64,000 nt of DNA from Acholoe squamosa (Eukaryota > Annelida > Polychaeta > Phyllodocida > Polynoidae): contig OX439044.1 of NCBI GenBank assembly GCA_949317995.1, positions 27,848,733 to 27,912,732 of the forward strand, given 5' to 3'. The notes beneath the pieces were generated by a model. It made no database searches, was not told the origin of the DNA, and was given only the letters and a program-made list of their open reading frames with translations. Of this stretch, positions 19,935 to 33,587 are shown piece after piece. Every line of letters starts with the position of its first letter. Position 1 is the first letter of the stretch. The translations under genes were made by a program, and so were the position numbers.

Positions 19935-22900
19935 TCAAACAGACAGCCCTGCCTTGTCCATGTAGGCCCCTGTGGGATGACCAGATGGGTACTGGTCCTC
20001 ATAGTCGTCCTCATACCCTCCTCTGGGGCTGGCCCTGCTGCCATCAGCTGGATATTGTTGGTTGAACAAGGCACGTGGTTGAAGATGCTGGTCACGTTTT
20101 GTAGGCCCTGTTGTTGGACGTGGTGGTGGGCGTTCAGAGTATGCATTTCTTGGACTGGGTTGGGCATAGCGGGGGCTAACATCACCATTGCTGTACCCAT
20201 GCTGAGGTTCTGCTTCTGGGTATCGGAATGCCCCTGGTGCAGGATTTGCAGAGTGTGTTGACCATGCACCAGGAGACCTCCCCGTATCAGCCTGTGCATG
20301 GGCGGCAAGTGCATCATGTGGAGTCCTTGGTCCACCTGGTGATCGGATATCATCAGCATAACGACCAGCATCATAAGTATCAAGTGGTCGTGGTGACGGT
20401 AGGGCTCCTGCACCAGCTCCACGGCTCTGTGTAGGATGGGAATGGCTCTTGTAATTGTTATACTGGGGTGGTCCTTGGTCATCCTCAATCTCCTGGTATC
20501 CCGTATCTTCATCTTCATATGCACGGTTAGTGTGAGCCACAGCCTTTGTTGTGATTTGGTTGTATGCAGGATGTGCCTAGTGTTAAAGAAATTGAACATG
20601 ATTTAACATAAACCCCCTTATAAGCCCGGTATATAAAACTAACCCCAGTCACACTGGTAAGCTGGGAGTAGACCTGGGGTAAATGTTGCAAGCATTTGGG
20701 GTCTGTTTCATCTGATTTTCTTTACTAATTTGTTGTAATTAAACATCACTTCACTTTGGCTCATATTTTGACCAACTACATGTACCCAAATATGAGGTTG
20801 GCTTATAAGCATATGGTCATTGGCCATTTCAATTTCTGCATGGAATCATCGATTATCAGTTTTAACTCGCTTGTGCCACTAAAGGTAGGAGTTAGGAAAA
20901 CGTTCTTATGTCTTTTTTATTTGTATATATAAAATAGAAACTTTTGTAAGAAATGACATCAATGGTGAATGAACGAAATACCAGTACTTTGAATATAAGA
21001 TTTCATTCTAGAAACCAAGTGAAATACGTTTGTACACACCTTTTCATTCCTTGGCTTGGACGGTGCCAGATCTACTTGACTATTTGTCTCATGTGGATCA
21101 AGTTCTACCTCCTCAGAGCCTGCATACATGGATGGGTCATGTGTCTTCCTCATCTGTGCAAGATCCTGTTTCCGCTTCCTCTTAGCAGCCATTCTTGCCA
21201 TGCAGTCCCAGCCAACCAGAACAGACATAACAAGACCGAAGATGATGGCAATGGCCAGACAGACACCAAGCCCAGCAGTGGCTGTGGTGTAACGGTGCTC
21301 CCAGGCCTTTATAGACGGGTCTTTCTGTGAAATGGAACAGATTGAACTTATACTGACACTTTCCCAGGATTCTGATAGATAACTGGTACGTTGGCTTTAG
21401 CTGAACAAGGAAGAGGTATGACAATAGACGAGTGTTGTGCCTCGTCTGCATCAGTAGAGACATATATACTGTTCATTTAATCGATCCAGGTACAAATTTC
21501 TTGGAATGTGTAATACAGGAAAGAAGTAATAATTCACTCCGAAGATCTAAGGTACTACAAACTGCTGGAAAAAAAAAGATGATTTTAAGCATGTGGCCTG
21601 ATCTCCTCAAGATTTATAGATAGAAAGACATTTAAAGCAATCAATTCTCACATAATTATGGACATTTACCTCATAACATTTGGGACTATTAAATCCAGTC
21701 AATGCTATACACTTGCAGGCCTGATTCTCTATATCATCGCACACAGCCAGCTTGACGTAGGTAATTGGCTGTGGTGTCCCAGAGACGCGCACCTGACATC
21801 CTATCTCTGCACTGTCCTCATGCTGCAAATCTGTCCAAATCAAAAACACAGCAAGACATTGATATATCCGTAAAACACAATGTATCTTCCTTTGTTTAGA
21901 CCACTGATAGAGAGCTACAAGTATCTGATCTATATCTTGAGTAAGTTAAGGAAAGGTAGATGAGTGCATTGGAAATCAACGACTTTTTCGCATTTCAGGT
22001 ACCAATAAGAGCAGCTAGGTCCCGGTTAAGTACATATAGTAAAAATGGATTCAAATCAGTAACATTGAATGCTTTTTTGCTTGTGACAATTTAAGAGCAA
22101 ATGCTTACTTGATATGGTGATGCTATACCCAAAGCCATCATCCTGACCATAGGCCGCTGCCTGATAACGGTTTCCATTATCAAATGACGAATCGATAATG
22201 GAACCACTTCCAATCTTTGTTTTGATCTGACCAGTTTTCCTCCACCATAGGACTGTGTTTGACCGCCAACGCTCAGCCACCTGAAAAAAAAAACATCACA
22301 AAAATCTTTGTGAAAATTAATTGTAGCAATAGCAGGTACATTATGACTGTTATACAGGTGTTCGCCTCATGTCTGTATTACGATGCACCCTCTCCTTGGG
22401 TCATCATCGTTCATGAATACCTGTACTTGTCTCAAGAACTTTCTTAAATCACTGGTGTTTACTTTTTCTTCAACAAATGAATACATCAGATTGACATCTT
22501 ACCTGACACCTAATGGTGACTTCTTCATTGGGTTTTCTCTGTGCTGACGGTTCTATTGTGATTGTTGTAGCTGTATTCTGACCTGTAGGAGACCAGACAA
22601 TTGTGTTTTACTAGGGGAGTGGTCATTATCAATCAACAGGGGGGGGGGGGTTGAGGGGGTGAGCGCAAAAAAATTTGACTGCCGTCGAGGGGGGCGTAAA
22701 AACCCACCACCCCCCTCCTTGTTGATAGGTAATGACCACTCCCTTGTGTGCGGCAAACAGTGACCGAAACATTATTTTGATATTTCATTATTAGCTGTAT
22801 CCTTAAATTCTGATATAATGATCATAAGTTTTACTACCCAGTAGTATCGTAGTACACTGCCGACATAAGGTGCATTCCGCATATAAGGCGCACCATGACT

Positions 22901-24715
22901 TTGACAGAATCTTTTAAGGCACACATGAAGTCACAGAGATACATGTGAAACCCCTGCATGTAATGTGGCCTTGATTTTAAGAGGGTCAATGATTATGCCT
23001 TATACATGGGTATGGACCACTAAATTTGACACCCTTTAGTGATATGAGATAAAAAAATAGTGACATAACATGGGTGCTTTCTTAAATTCGACATGGAACA
23101 TGAATGGTTCTTAGAGGTGACATGAGGACTGAAGTGACATGTGACATGAGCATTTCTTAAAATCGACATTTAACATGGAGACCCCCATCCAGACCCCCTT
23201 ATTCCACACTTATGTATAGTTCATGCTGGAACTCTCAGTGGGGTGGATAAGAGCTATGGACAGAAGTGTCAATAAGGGTACTGCGGAGATCTATATATGG
23301 TAGATTGCCTGAACCAAGGGGGGAAGCACATGTATGTGTTAACAACAATCCAGCTAGGCAGAACAACTCTCTCACGTGAATGAGTACAGAATGTAGGCAT
23401 ACTATGCCTCTATTTGAGCTGTAAATCTTATGCTGATAACTTTAATAGTTTTTATACATTGCCCTCCTACCCAAATACATTTAGAACTTTTCCAAACCAT
23501 GGTAACGGACGTATTGCCCTCCTATATCTCTTAACATGGTGATTTTTTGTAACTCTGCCATTTCTGAAATATTCACTTTCAAACTTTGGAATAGTACAGT
23601 CTGTTATTTGTACAAACATTTTAATTATAGACTAAACGGCATACATTTTCAACTTTTATTTTTGAGGGGCTTTCCTGGCCAATTGGCACGGATCTCACAT
23701 ACAAGGGCAAAGGAAACTTCTAAGGTGAATAGGGGTCTGAACCACTAAACCTTACATGGTCACATGACCATTTCTTAAAATCGACTTGTGACATGGACTT
23801 TAGTGACATGAGGTGAAAAAAGTGACATTACATCTATGTATAACAAGATTTGCATATGTTGTTGGAAGATAGTTAAACTTAGATTACATAACGAAGAGAC
23901 CCCCCCCGGGCCGCCCACCCCCCCCCCCCCAAAAAAAAAAGAAAAAACAACAAACAAACAAAAAAACCACCCACACACACCCCGACCCCTGACTGGAACC
24001 TCAATCAATTTGAAAGACCTAACATTACATGTATATGTAATAAAGTTTCTTAAGTTTCTTGGTGTAATTTTCATACAAATTCTTCACGGTTGCTTGAGAT
24101 TCCTTAGGCTTAGTCTTAATAATCTATTAATGTACAGTAAGTTACTGTACATTAATAGATTATTAAGACTAAGAGTAACATTTATTTTATATATCTAAAT
24201 TTAATCATGCAGATTTGGGACTTCCCAGTCTGTCACTTGCAACATCTTTTTGTAGGATATCATCATTACATATGCTTATTAAAAATGTATACCTCGATCC
24301 CTATAGCATACACCCTATACACCCAGGTGACAATCTGGCCCAGACTACACACTACAATACACCATAGTGTACGCTAGTACAGGCCCAACCCACCCCAATA
24401 CACAAAATTATCCAATACACTTCCAAGACCTTTTGATCTTTATATCAAATGTTACACCCCATCACTGTTGCTTAATTACACAAATTACATGTTGACCTAG
24501 AAACCCCCATCTGCAGGCTGAGTGAACTTATCTAACCGTCAGTGGGCCATAATCCAACTGACATCGACATAAAAAAAAAACTCACACAGGTGTGCCATAA
24601 TTCCCCACTCAGAGGAAAGTTTCGCCTATGTAAACCAATTATCCTGACACTACATACCTGTAACTCTCGCTGATAAGGCCACGGACAGAGCTAGAATAAT
24701 CCAGGTAGGTGGCAT
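19935..24715 (-). CDS. Ig-domain type I transmembrane protein with long proline-rich cytoplasmic tail
   Basis: Six exons assembled on the minus strand: 24658-24715, 22503-22582, 22109-22280, 21670-21830, 21040-21324 and 19935-20576. They give 466 codons with the stop, and all borders are GT-AG with matching phases. Exon 1 is a signal peptide (MPPTWIILALSVALSARV). Exons 2-4 encode one V-type Ig domain: first Cys in EVTIRCQ, core Trp pair in VLWWRKTG, and the D-x-x-x-x-C end as EDSAEIGCQV. A short Cys-rich segment follows (CDDIENQACKC). Exon 5 holds the transmembrane helix (GLGVCLAIAIIFGLVMSVLV) and a basic KRKRK stop-transfer. The 260-residue tail is rich in Pro, Tyr, Arg and Gly, with SH2/WW/SH3-like short motifs, and ends LSV, a possible PDZ ligand. 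Single-V-domain adhesion proteins such as LSR/ILDR or JAM-like proteins are alternatives; I cannot decide. Confidence 0.82.
22614..22744. mobile_element. short GGGAGTGGTCATT-family element in an Ig-gene intron
   Basis: This 131-bp inverted-repeat element starts GGGGAGTGGTCATTATC and ends with AATGACCACTCCC. The interior is G-runs and C-runs typical of the family that is abundant at 31-37 kb. It lies in the first intron of the Ig gene, about 30 bases from exon 2. Confidence 0.7.
23006..23835. repeat. GACATG-rich dispersed repeat, two fragments
   Basis: Words such as TTCTTAAAATCGAC, GTGACATG and GACATGAG recur at about 23006-23200 and 23730-23835, and again at 45806-46040. The 23.0 and 45.8 kb copies both begin with TATGGACCACTAA and run parallel for about 200 bases. 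No coding capacity. The class is unknown. Confidence 0.6.
24109..24173. repeat. 65-bp perfect palindrome
   Basis: Two 32-base arms (24109-24140 and 24142-24173) are exact reverse complements around a single central G at 24141. The sequence is AT-rich and contains TGTACAGTAA. It lies in the first intron of the Ig gene. It could extrude as a cruciform, form a hairpin in the pre-mRNA, or be a fold-back MITE. Confidence 0.9.
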
Positions 24716-24843
24716 TTTATCAGCTACCACTTGACTTGAGAGAGCAGGTGAGATAGGTACATGAATAATGATATGCACAGGTAAGGTCTGGCCACAACAA
24801 TGGTGCAACTCTCCGCTTTTGGAGGCAAGGAGAATACAAATGT

Positions 24844-24854
24844 GCTATAAATAG
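24844..24854 (-). promoter_or_regulatory. possible TATA-like box of the Ig gene
   Basis: CTATTTATAGC on the minus strand lies about 130 bases upstream of the ATG at 24715. It would predict a transcription start near 24820 and a leader of about 100 bases. No other core elements are evident. Confidence 0.35.
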
Positions 24855-27193
24855 ACGGGGATACCCTACCCAGAGGATACCCACCTATGACAGGTGGGTT
24901 TAGGTATGTGGTCTAACGATGGTAGGTATGCGTGTGGGTGGAAAGGGTAGGGCCGGGGAGGGGGTGGTGAGGGGGCCGCGGCCCTTATTAGCCTTTAATA
25001 TCTCCCTACCAATATTCAAAGAATCCTTATGAAGGAGTAAATTAAATAATCTATATAGGAAATGTACCAGATGAAGGTGTTGCAATCCTTATCATAAAAG
25101 ATTTTGACCACCTTCAGCCAAATGCATTTACAGAATCTGAAAGATATTTAAAATTTGTAACACATACCAGTACTCTGTAAGTTTATTCGCTATTTTCTCA
25201 TCCCAAGAAATATATCAGAAATTTTTTTTTTCCTAGGAAATTGCCTATGTAATGTGATCCTCTGCCAGGTCTTTAGCGACCAGAGTAGGCACTTACCTAG
25301 TTTTCAAGACTTTGTCCCATGCATTTTATCTTTTAAGCAATGGATAGATCTCATCAAAAGAAATCGATTTGCTCTTTAAATGAAGTCTTTATGCCAAGTA
25401 TAAGGGAAGTTATGAATGATCAAAGACCCCAAATCGAACCCAAAATTCTTCCACTGTTAGGAGTTTAAATAGGGCCCAGATTTGTGATCAAGCATATCTG
25501 ATACAGGAGTGGCTACATCTCTTAAATCATTATTTTGGACTATTTTCTTTTTATGTATGGAAGAGTTCCCCATAAAAGGTTGAAAAACAATGTATCATAT
25601 CAAAATTTAACAATTTAAAGGGATTTTATCTTGACCTAATATCATCTGCGGTTAAGCGATCTCACAGAATTGGCGCAAAATTATGGAGTTGATATGAGAT
25701 CTTTAATCGGTCAGAATTTCCCTTTAAATTGATGTAAAGACTTCATTTAAAAAGGAAATCCACTTATTTTTATCAGCTCTATCCATTGCTATATAAATGA
25801 TATACATAGGATTGGATTCTAGCAAACAGACAAGGACCTAACATGGAGAAGCTGGTGGAAGGGTGATAGCGAATGGCACGCTAAAATTTTTGTGGGGTCT
25901 GGCAAACATCCTGTTCCCCTATGAAATGAAAAACCCTAGACAGTTTCTAAACCATTTTTTTCTGTAGAAAGTGTGGGAACTATTCTCTTTTATGTGAGAT
26001 TTGGCCTTTATACCAAAAAATGATTCCAAAGTTATGGGGTAACTTCACTTGGGGAGAATGGGATGTTTATCTGAATCAATTATTTCTCAAATAGATTTTT
26101 ATTAAACCCCTAATCAATCCCTTTAAAATGGGCCTATGTTTGTTAAGATCCTCCAATAAATAGCTACACAATGAGCTTGCAAAAAAAGGAGAGTTTAGCA
26201 CTCCCCAGTTTCAGCTTTATCAGTTTCACACCTCCACTGCAGCAGAACCATGCACTGGGGGTAGGTAAGTGCACCCACAGTTCTGCTCCGTAGATTACAA
26301 AATGTACATGCGCCAAAGGAATTAAAAGAGATAAGGAAAGGCAATTTGTCCCCCACCCCCGACCCGAGACCCATGGCTGTGGGGGTGCCCCCGGGGTATC
26401 CCCCCCCCCTCCCACAACACATCACCCCTTCTTGATCCGACCCCCCCCCCCCCCGGCCCATGCCACAGCATCTTGGTATCCTCTTTTGAATGAGGCTCTC
26501 CACAATGGACAATCAAAATCTTCAATGGTTGAATGGTATTCAGTACCTTTTACCTGGTTTTGGTTGTAGAAATGTGAGAGAACTGTCTAGCTTAATCCCT
26601 AGGCTTGGTCTAAGTACTCATTGGAGAGGGTGCGCGCCCCCTACTTTTTTTTATAGCTTATAGGCCCTAACAATTTATTTCCCTCTTTAATGCCCCAAAT
26701 TTTGCCAAGAATTGAGAAAGGGTGCACACGGGGGCGCACACCCTCGTTTGCCAAGTCTTGGATCTACCACTGGAGGCCCTTATAAAAAGGAGGTTTAGGG
26801 ATGAGTCATTTATTGCTAGGTGTTAAAGGTGGATTTTGGCGGATCGCGAGATTCTTTTCCAACCCCCCCACCATTATGACAAAAATGATCGCGACCCTCC
26901 CCCCTCCCCACTAAGAACTGATTTTGCAAAATGACCAAAAATCAAATATGCGGGTGGAATGACACATTGCGATGGGTATTTGAATTGCCCATATTTAGTT
27001 TTGACCCCCCCAGTGTGAAGGTTTGTTGGGTTTTGGCCTCACCACCAAGGGGGCTCTTTTTCAAAATGACCTCCCCCCCCCATATCTAACAAGCCTCCCA
27101 CCTGGCAATAAATGACTCATCCCTTAAAAGGGGGCGTCCAAGTATCACTAAATGACGTCATGGTGGTACAGAGATAAGAGTTTTAGGTTCCTA

Positions 27194-27452
27194 CCCAGGT
27201 AGCACACAAAAATTTGCCGACGTTAGCTGCCCATCGGCATTTGCCAACCAAATGCCAAAATTGGCCCAACATTGGCAAGACATCGGCCCCTGGCCAACCA
27301 TTTGCCGATGTTGATGTTTGCCGACCAAAAGACAACGTTGGGCCTATGTTGGCACCGTCGGGTCTACGTAGGCAGGATGGGCAGCCTATGTAAAGCCAAT
27401 GGTTGGCCCAACATCGGCCCAACGTTATGCCAATGTCTCTGTGCTACCTGGG
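27194..27452. mobile_element. MITE with CCCAGGTAGCACA termini
   Basis: This 259-bp element begins CCCAGGTAGCACA and ends TGTGCTACCTGGG, with TA on both outer sides. The interior repeats TTGGCCCAACATCGGC-like words in both orientations, so the whole unit is close to a long fold-back. Open frames on both strands here are products of this symmetry. Confidence 0.75.
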
Positions 27453-28619
27453 TAAGCTATCAGGCCAGACGAAGACACCCTCTCCCTACTGCTAACGGCT
27501 GACCACGAAGTTGGCTGGCCCCATAGACAGCAGAAAACTCATGATAAGATATACTTTTCCCTCACTGTCCTTCTTCAAACTACTCACAAACTTAAAATAA
27601 CACTTAGTTATGTTCTTGCAATACTTAATCTTCACTTTCATAGCCTTGATTATCCATATTTTGATAAAATTTAGAAATTTGAGGCTGTGACCTGGACCTC
27701 GACACAGTGTCAAGGCAAGGCTCTTATGTCTCGGGAGTAGTACCCTAGCTGGTTGCTAGAGACCTGACAAAGGGTCAAATTATATAGGCAATGTACTAGA
27801 AAAAGTAGTCTATTTGTTATTTTCTTTTCAAATATTGGGACTAGAACATAATGAATCAAGTATGTGATGCAAATTTTAAATATCTTTCTGATTTTGGAAA
27901 GCATTTTGTTGCACAATGCCTAGATCTTTTCTGATAAGGATTTTAACACCTTTTTCTAGTACATTTCCTTTTTAATTTAACCCTTCATGAGGATCCCTAT
28001 CAGTACCGTGGTAGGGAGATAAGCCTGATAAGGGCCGCGCTAGTTGCTATGACGTCACTGCTAGGTACCAAATATTAAACTGCAAAAATGGCCTTTGCGC
28101 TCTGCAGCTCCCGATAGGTGGAGTTGGCAGTGGGCTCGGCCTATCAGACCCCAGACTTTGCCAGTCTCTGGCTTAAACATGGATCTAGACCCCTAATATC
28201 AACAGTGTGTCATGGCCTTTTCTTTAAAAAGATAATCGACAATAGGGACATGGAGTTCTAGCAAGAATAGTATAGGTTCCCTAGGATATGTTACTCCATA
28301 GAGTCCTATAGTGCAAGCCCCCCCTCTACCCCCCCCCCCTTAAAAGTAGGCTACCTTTTGTGTTCAGTATTGAGTCCTATGTAAGATAAGGGGGTTTATG
28401 GAGATGTCAGGAATCTTTATCAGAGTGATATCAAATGGAAACAAGGGGCCACCTATACCAAAATATCCTGCTGAATCCAAAATTTGTGGTCTTAATTCTC
28501 GAAATTTGGCCAAAAGTACCTAAAAATGATGATGAGAATATTTTAAAAATGTACAAAAGTTATATTGAAAATGATTGGAACTTTTTATAGATAGAACATG
28601 CTAATCAAAGTCAGTAACT

Positions 28620-29275
28620 CAATCTACATATCCCAATGTTTGCCTATCCCAGCCTGACAAGTACTCTGCCTACGTATGGCTCTGCCTCTCCCACATACTG
28701 CCTATCCCTTAGTCTGCCTATCACTCATACTACCTATCCCCTGAAACATCTATAGTTTAATTAGGTTTTCCCTCAAATGGCTTAAAGGATTAAAGTTTAC
28801 CCCTCACCTTTGTACCTAATTTTCTCTGTACATTCTTACCATTAGTCTACCTATCCTCAATCTGCCTATCATTCAATTTACCTATCCCTCATGGTGATTA
28901 TCCCCCAACTCTTCACATCCCTCATATTTGACTGGCACATCTGTGATATTACCTAGCACCAATGTATCTTTTGAATATGCTCACCTTACAAGGTACCCTC
29001 TGTGCCTATCTCTTAAACTGTTTATTACCTATCCTCCTTGCTACCCATCCTCTTCAATACCTATCCCTCAAGTTCACTTCATAGCTTTCCTACCTATCAA
29101 AGCTTGATCAGCTGGGATAGCTCACATCCAACCTTCATTATGATCTCTTAGTCAACCTATCCCCTAACGAACAAATCCAACAGTCTACCTTAAGCATACA
29201 TCTACCTATCACTCATGCTATATCCTTGAGGTTACCTATCCTTCAGGCTGCCTATCCTTCATGGTATATAACCCT
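28620..29275. repeat. degenerate CTACCTATCC minisatellite
   Basis: About 650 bases of pyrimidine-rich sequence in which CTGCCTATC, CTACCTATCC and close variants recur every 15-40 bases with irregular spacing. No coding frame. It looks like an eroded tandem array. Confidence 0.65.
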
Positions 29276-31265
29276 CAGTTTTTAACCTTAAAAAATGTTT
29301 TGTAGACTGTTAAATTTGTTCCTTTGTCCGTCGCCGTAATTAGAATTAAGAGCGCAGGGATCCAGTGTAGGGTTAAAACGGGTAGGACTTGAGTTTTGCC
29401 GTCTACGAGAATAGGGGTTGAGCCAGACATTTCTGCAACCAATTTCACATAATAATAATGGCTTTTATTGACAACAAAGGGTGAGGTTATTGCTGACCTA
29501 TGTGTCATACAGTAAGTCTACTACAATGAATATGCTCTATGTTCTACAGACTACATGCATAGTATACAGTACTACAGAACTAAGTCTATGAAAACAGATA
29601 CTTCTGTATAACACAGTCACAGAGTGACAGATCACTTACACACATATTAAATAGGTGACCAAGCGACATGGTAGGTATGTCAGCATTGGGGCTGATATGA
29701 GCCTGGACTGCGTCATGGAAAACTGTGCCAGGCTTGGAGGGTTTGTGCAGGGACAGGTCTCAGTGATCAGCTTATAACTATGGGAAATATTGGAGGGTTT
29801 AACTATCTGAGAATTTGTACCCCAAGTACACAAAATTTCCTTCAATTTAGTGTTTGATTTTTTTCAGATTAGTTAATTGATTGTCACCTTAATTAGGTCA
29901 ATGTAATCAATACCCCCTGATCAAATACATGAAGGAATATAGGAAGTCTTTCAAAAACATATAGAAGAGGTAGTATATGGTTACCTATGGTCTTAGCATC
30001 ATCTCTGCCAAATATGAAGAAAATCTATCGTTGAGCACATAGTTTTCTAGGATCAGCAGAAATTTGTAATTGATAATTTCTGCCCAAATTAAAGAGGTTT
30101 CACTAACTTTTTATCTTTAAAAATTGATATTTCCACTTCTTTTGGTTAGAATGACCTAGGATGAACTGCATTGTGATGGCAAAGTTCCAGGCTTACAGGG
30201 GATGTAAGTTTTTCCATGATACAGCAAGTTTAAAAATCAGACTAAAATCATGGAAAGGTCACACTTGTTCCTTTTTTGTACTGTTTAAAATGATGACGAA
30301 AAAAATGCCCACTTTCGATCATGAAAACCACTATAACTTCATCAATTTTCACTTTAAATGAAAAATTCCAAAAGCATATTATTACTAACATATGTCTCTA
30401 AAGGCTGTGTTAAAAGCTAAGCGATCAGACAGCTTTTCAATTTTTAGTGACATGGCCATGATGGGGGCCCCCCATCGAGACTGTGCGCGTGGGAGCTCGT
30501 GTAGACCTAGCATGAAAATAGGAAATTAAGCAGCACCCCACACACACATATATTTATACAAATTGTCAAATAGGGTTGACGAGCGAGGACAGAACAACCT
30601 CAGTAAGCTTACGTGCACAAGTTACTGTCGAAATAGACTCCCAAAATGCCGGAAATGCGTGCTGACGCCTAGCGGACCTTGCGGACCTCATATCAAAATA
30701 GCTCCCGGTTGGCTTAGAAAACAAATTAACTGATATTTATCCTTCACTACTAATATGATGAATGAATAAACAATTCTTGATCTTATATAGGATTCCTATT
30801 ATATTCAATATTCAAAAGATTTATAAGATAAGTGAATAATTACTTTAGGCTTAGTTTTCTGCGGAGCTAATGTTTTGCAGGCGCGAGCGCGGGTTTTCAA
30901 AAGATCGTGAAAGTGGATTCACAAATGCACATATTTTGCTTGATTAAAGAAAGATTAAGGAACATTTCACGAAGGTAAGAGAGAAAATTAATACATGTGT
31001 TCGACAGGCATCTTTTGAATGTCACATAGTTATCCCCTCCTGCCGTTGTAGCCGCCAATGCAAACTGTCAATGTCATGTTTTTGTTAGTGTGGGGATTTC
31101 CACACCGTCTGCCGCTCGGCTCAGTCAGGGAGCTGTGTAAAGTGTAGGTATCCCTAACATCATATGCCTAGAGTAGTGACCGGTTGGCAGGTCTAGTTTT
31201 TTTTTTGTGTGTGTGTGTGTTTTTTTATTTAAATTTCTCTGAATCAAAACTATCAACTTTACTTA

Positions 31266-31563
31266 AGGGAGTGGTCACTATTTATCAACGGGGTGGTGGG
31301 TTTGAGGGGGGGGGGGCGTAAAAAATTCAGACCCCTCCCGAGGGTGGGGACTAAAGATATTTTGAGCCCTCTTGAGGGGGGGGCTAAAAAAATTTACCCT
31401 CTTTTTAGCAAAAAAGCCAGTGCACTACTATAGATCAAAGAGAGGTGCGAAAATTCTCCGCGCCTGCGGCGCGGGGGGGACGCAAGAAATTTTGACTATC
31501 CTCGAAGGGGGGGGCGTAAAAATCCACCACCCGCCCCCTGTTGATAAATAATAACCACTCCCT
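31266..31563. mobile_element. GGGAGTGGTCATT-family MITE, copy A
   Basis: A 298-bp unit running from AGGGAGTGGTCACTATTTA to its inverted counterpart ATAACCACTCCCT. The interior alternates G8-11 runs with GTAAAAA and CTAAAAAAATT words. A truncated copy of the same family follows directly at about 31564-31700. Confidence 0.8.
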
Positions 31564-31903
31564 AAGGGAGTGATAATTTTTTAACAATGGGGGGGGGGCT
31601 GGTGGTTTTGAGGAGTGGGTCAGTATATTGTTGACCCTTTCACCAGGTCCAGGGGGGCAAAATAATTTCAACTGTTTTCAGCGAAAAAGGCAGCACATAA
31701 CATTACAGTTACTACGTAGCCTAGGTAGTAACTGTAATGTTAGGGTAGGGACCCCAGAAAAAAATGAAATCTATTATATACCACAGTTGACCAGTTCTTT
31801 TGGATAGAGCCCGAGCTATCATAGAACCCGAGATATGATGAAATATGTCAGTAAATCCCAGGATTTGCTACCTATACATAAGCAAATGTAAACGATCCTA
31901 TAA

Positions 31904-32220
31904 GGGAGTGGTCATTATTTATCAACAGGGGGGGTGGTGGATTTGAGGGGGGGCGTAAAATTTTCAGACCCCTCCCGAGGGGGGGCTAAAAAAATTTTGA
32001 ACCCTCTTGAGGGGGGCCTTAAAAAATTCACCCTCTTTTTAGCATAAAAGCCTGCCCCCTACTATAGATAAAAGAGGGGCGCCAAGACTCTCCGCGCCTC
32101 CGGCGGGGGGGGGGGAGCTAAAAAAAAATTGACTGTTGTCAAGGGGGGGGCGTAAAAAATTTCCGCGCGTCCGCCTGAAAACCCACCACCCCCCCTGTTG
32201 ATAAATAATGACCACTCCCT
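31904..32220. mobile_element. GGGAGTGGTCATT-family MITE, copy B
   Basis: A 317-bp unit with terminal inverted repeats AGGGAGTGGTCATTATTTAT and its complement. It is about 85-90 percent similar by eye to copy A, and carries the same internal ACCCTCTTGAGGGG pattern. Confidence 0.8.
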
Positions 32221-32838
32221 AAGGCCTCGTTGAATACGGGCAGAAGCACCTCTGGGAATACGATGCTAAATTATTCACTGTGATTTGACATTTGCATTTA
32301 TTATATGGCTCTAACTGTCTAAGGATGAATTTGCTTTTAAATAAGGAAACACAATGATATTTACTGATTTTCAATGCGTCGAGTCACCCCGGTTTGTTTC
32401 GATCCGCCATGACACCTTGCTTGACGAATTTGGTCACGTGATACGGAGCTAGCTGCTGCTTTTAGTTTCGAATTAAATGTTCCTTGCACAGGGCAATAAC
32501 TTCTTTTGTAACATGGCGCTTATACTTAGATATACGTTAAACAATTCATAACATATTATTTAACTAGTTCAATCATTCTTTTTTACGTAAAACTTCTAAT
32601 AACCATACCTAAATACGAAACTAATTAGCTCTGTATAAATTTCAAAATGGCGCTGCTGAATATGCGAGGATCATATTCCACCCCCTGCATTGAATACGGC
32701 GTAAGTAGTACTAATCTATAGTGTCGTCAATATTAGCCATATAATAAATTTCTATAATAGAGCTGAGAAGTTGTGACCAAAGATATCCAAAATATAGGGG
32801 TTTTCCAAAACACGCTGTAAAACATAATTTCACTTCTA

Positions 32839-33071
32839 CCGTAATCTCCCGCGTATAAGACGCGTCCTCTATGCCAAACAAAATGCTGAGGGGTCTTATA
32901 GCTTTCTCTCTAGTTGGGTGTGCGTCTTATACGAGGGGTAATTTTACTATAGAAATGTACTAATCTTACAAATTTCAGCCTTAAAATGTGCGTCTTATAC
33001 GCGAAAATGCATGTGCTGAGTTTGGGGTGCGTCTTATACGCGCAGCGCGTCTTATACGTGGGAGTTTACGG
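32839..33071. mobile_element. CGTATAAG-family MITE, short subfamily
   Basis: A 233-bp unit from CCGTAATCTCCCGCGTATAA to GGGAGTTTACGG, with TA on both sides. Six GTCTTATACG-type words lie inside. It is nearly the same as the copy at 37465-37696. Confidence 0.8.
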
Positions 33072-33587
33072 TAGTAGGAATTTTAAAAATTCCAAAATCC
33101 TAGATAGATACATATGTGACCTATTTAATTAATTAGTCAAATGACCTTTTGACCTTGACCTTTGACCTAGATCGTACTCTCGGAGGTCACCAAGTTTCAC
33201 TTTGAATCAACAAAATCCTTTGGGAGCATGTGAGAGCATCGTCCGATTGATCTGAAATTTTTTACAGTGCATCTTTAAGTAAAGTCCAAACTAACTACAG
33301 AGTAGCAACCAGTAGCATTAATAACTTCATGGTTTGGGCATATTCTGAAAATACAATGTTTTAACAATATCCAAATGCATTTTTTTCTCACATGGAAGTA
33401 CTTGTGTTATATATGGGTGGATAGCCCTTTCTATACATATGACTATTAACCTGTAAAAATGTGGTAAAGAACACTCCCTCAGAGAAGAGGTTCTAGAGCA
33501 GTGTCTGTGGAGTCTGCCTAGATCCCCTGCACAGCTGTCACTGCAACTCCCTAAGGGGCGCCCTAGCGGATTCTGGGGTCCCTAGTT

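Larger units (their letters stand above)
30590..32660 (+). promoter_or_regulatory. candidate 5' region and non-coding first exon of NCAPH2
   Basis: The first coding exon of NCAPH2 is preceded by a splice acceptor (TTTCTGTTTGTAG before 37734), so a non-coding first exon must lie upstream. A good donor, CACGAAG|GTAAGAG, occurs at 30974 after locally CpG-rich sequence. YY1-like AAAATGGCGCTG and ACATGGCGC occur at about 32513 and 32645. Which of these, if any, is the true start cannot be told from the sequence alone. Confidence 0.3.

Noticed and set aside
19919..20599. alternative reading frames over the last Ig-gene exon
   Set aside because: The frame continuing from the transmembrane exon is phase-consistent and ends at 19935. 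The others are composition effects of the Pro/Arg/Gly-rich tail.
27183..27502. overlapping open frames on both strands
   Set aside because: They arise from the symmetric interior of the CCCAGGTAGCACA MITE.
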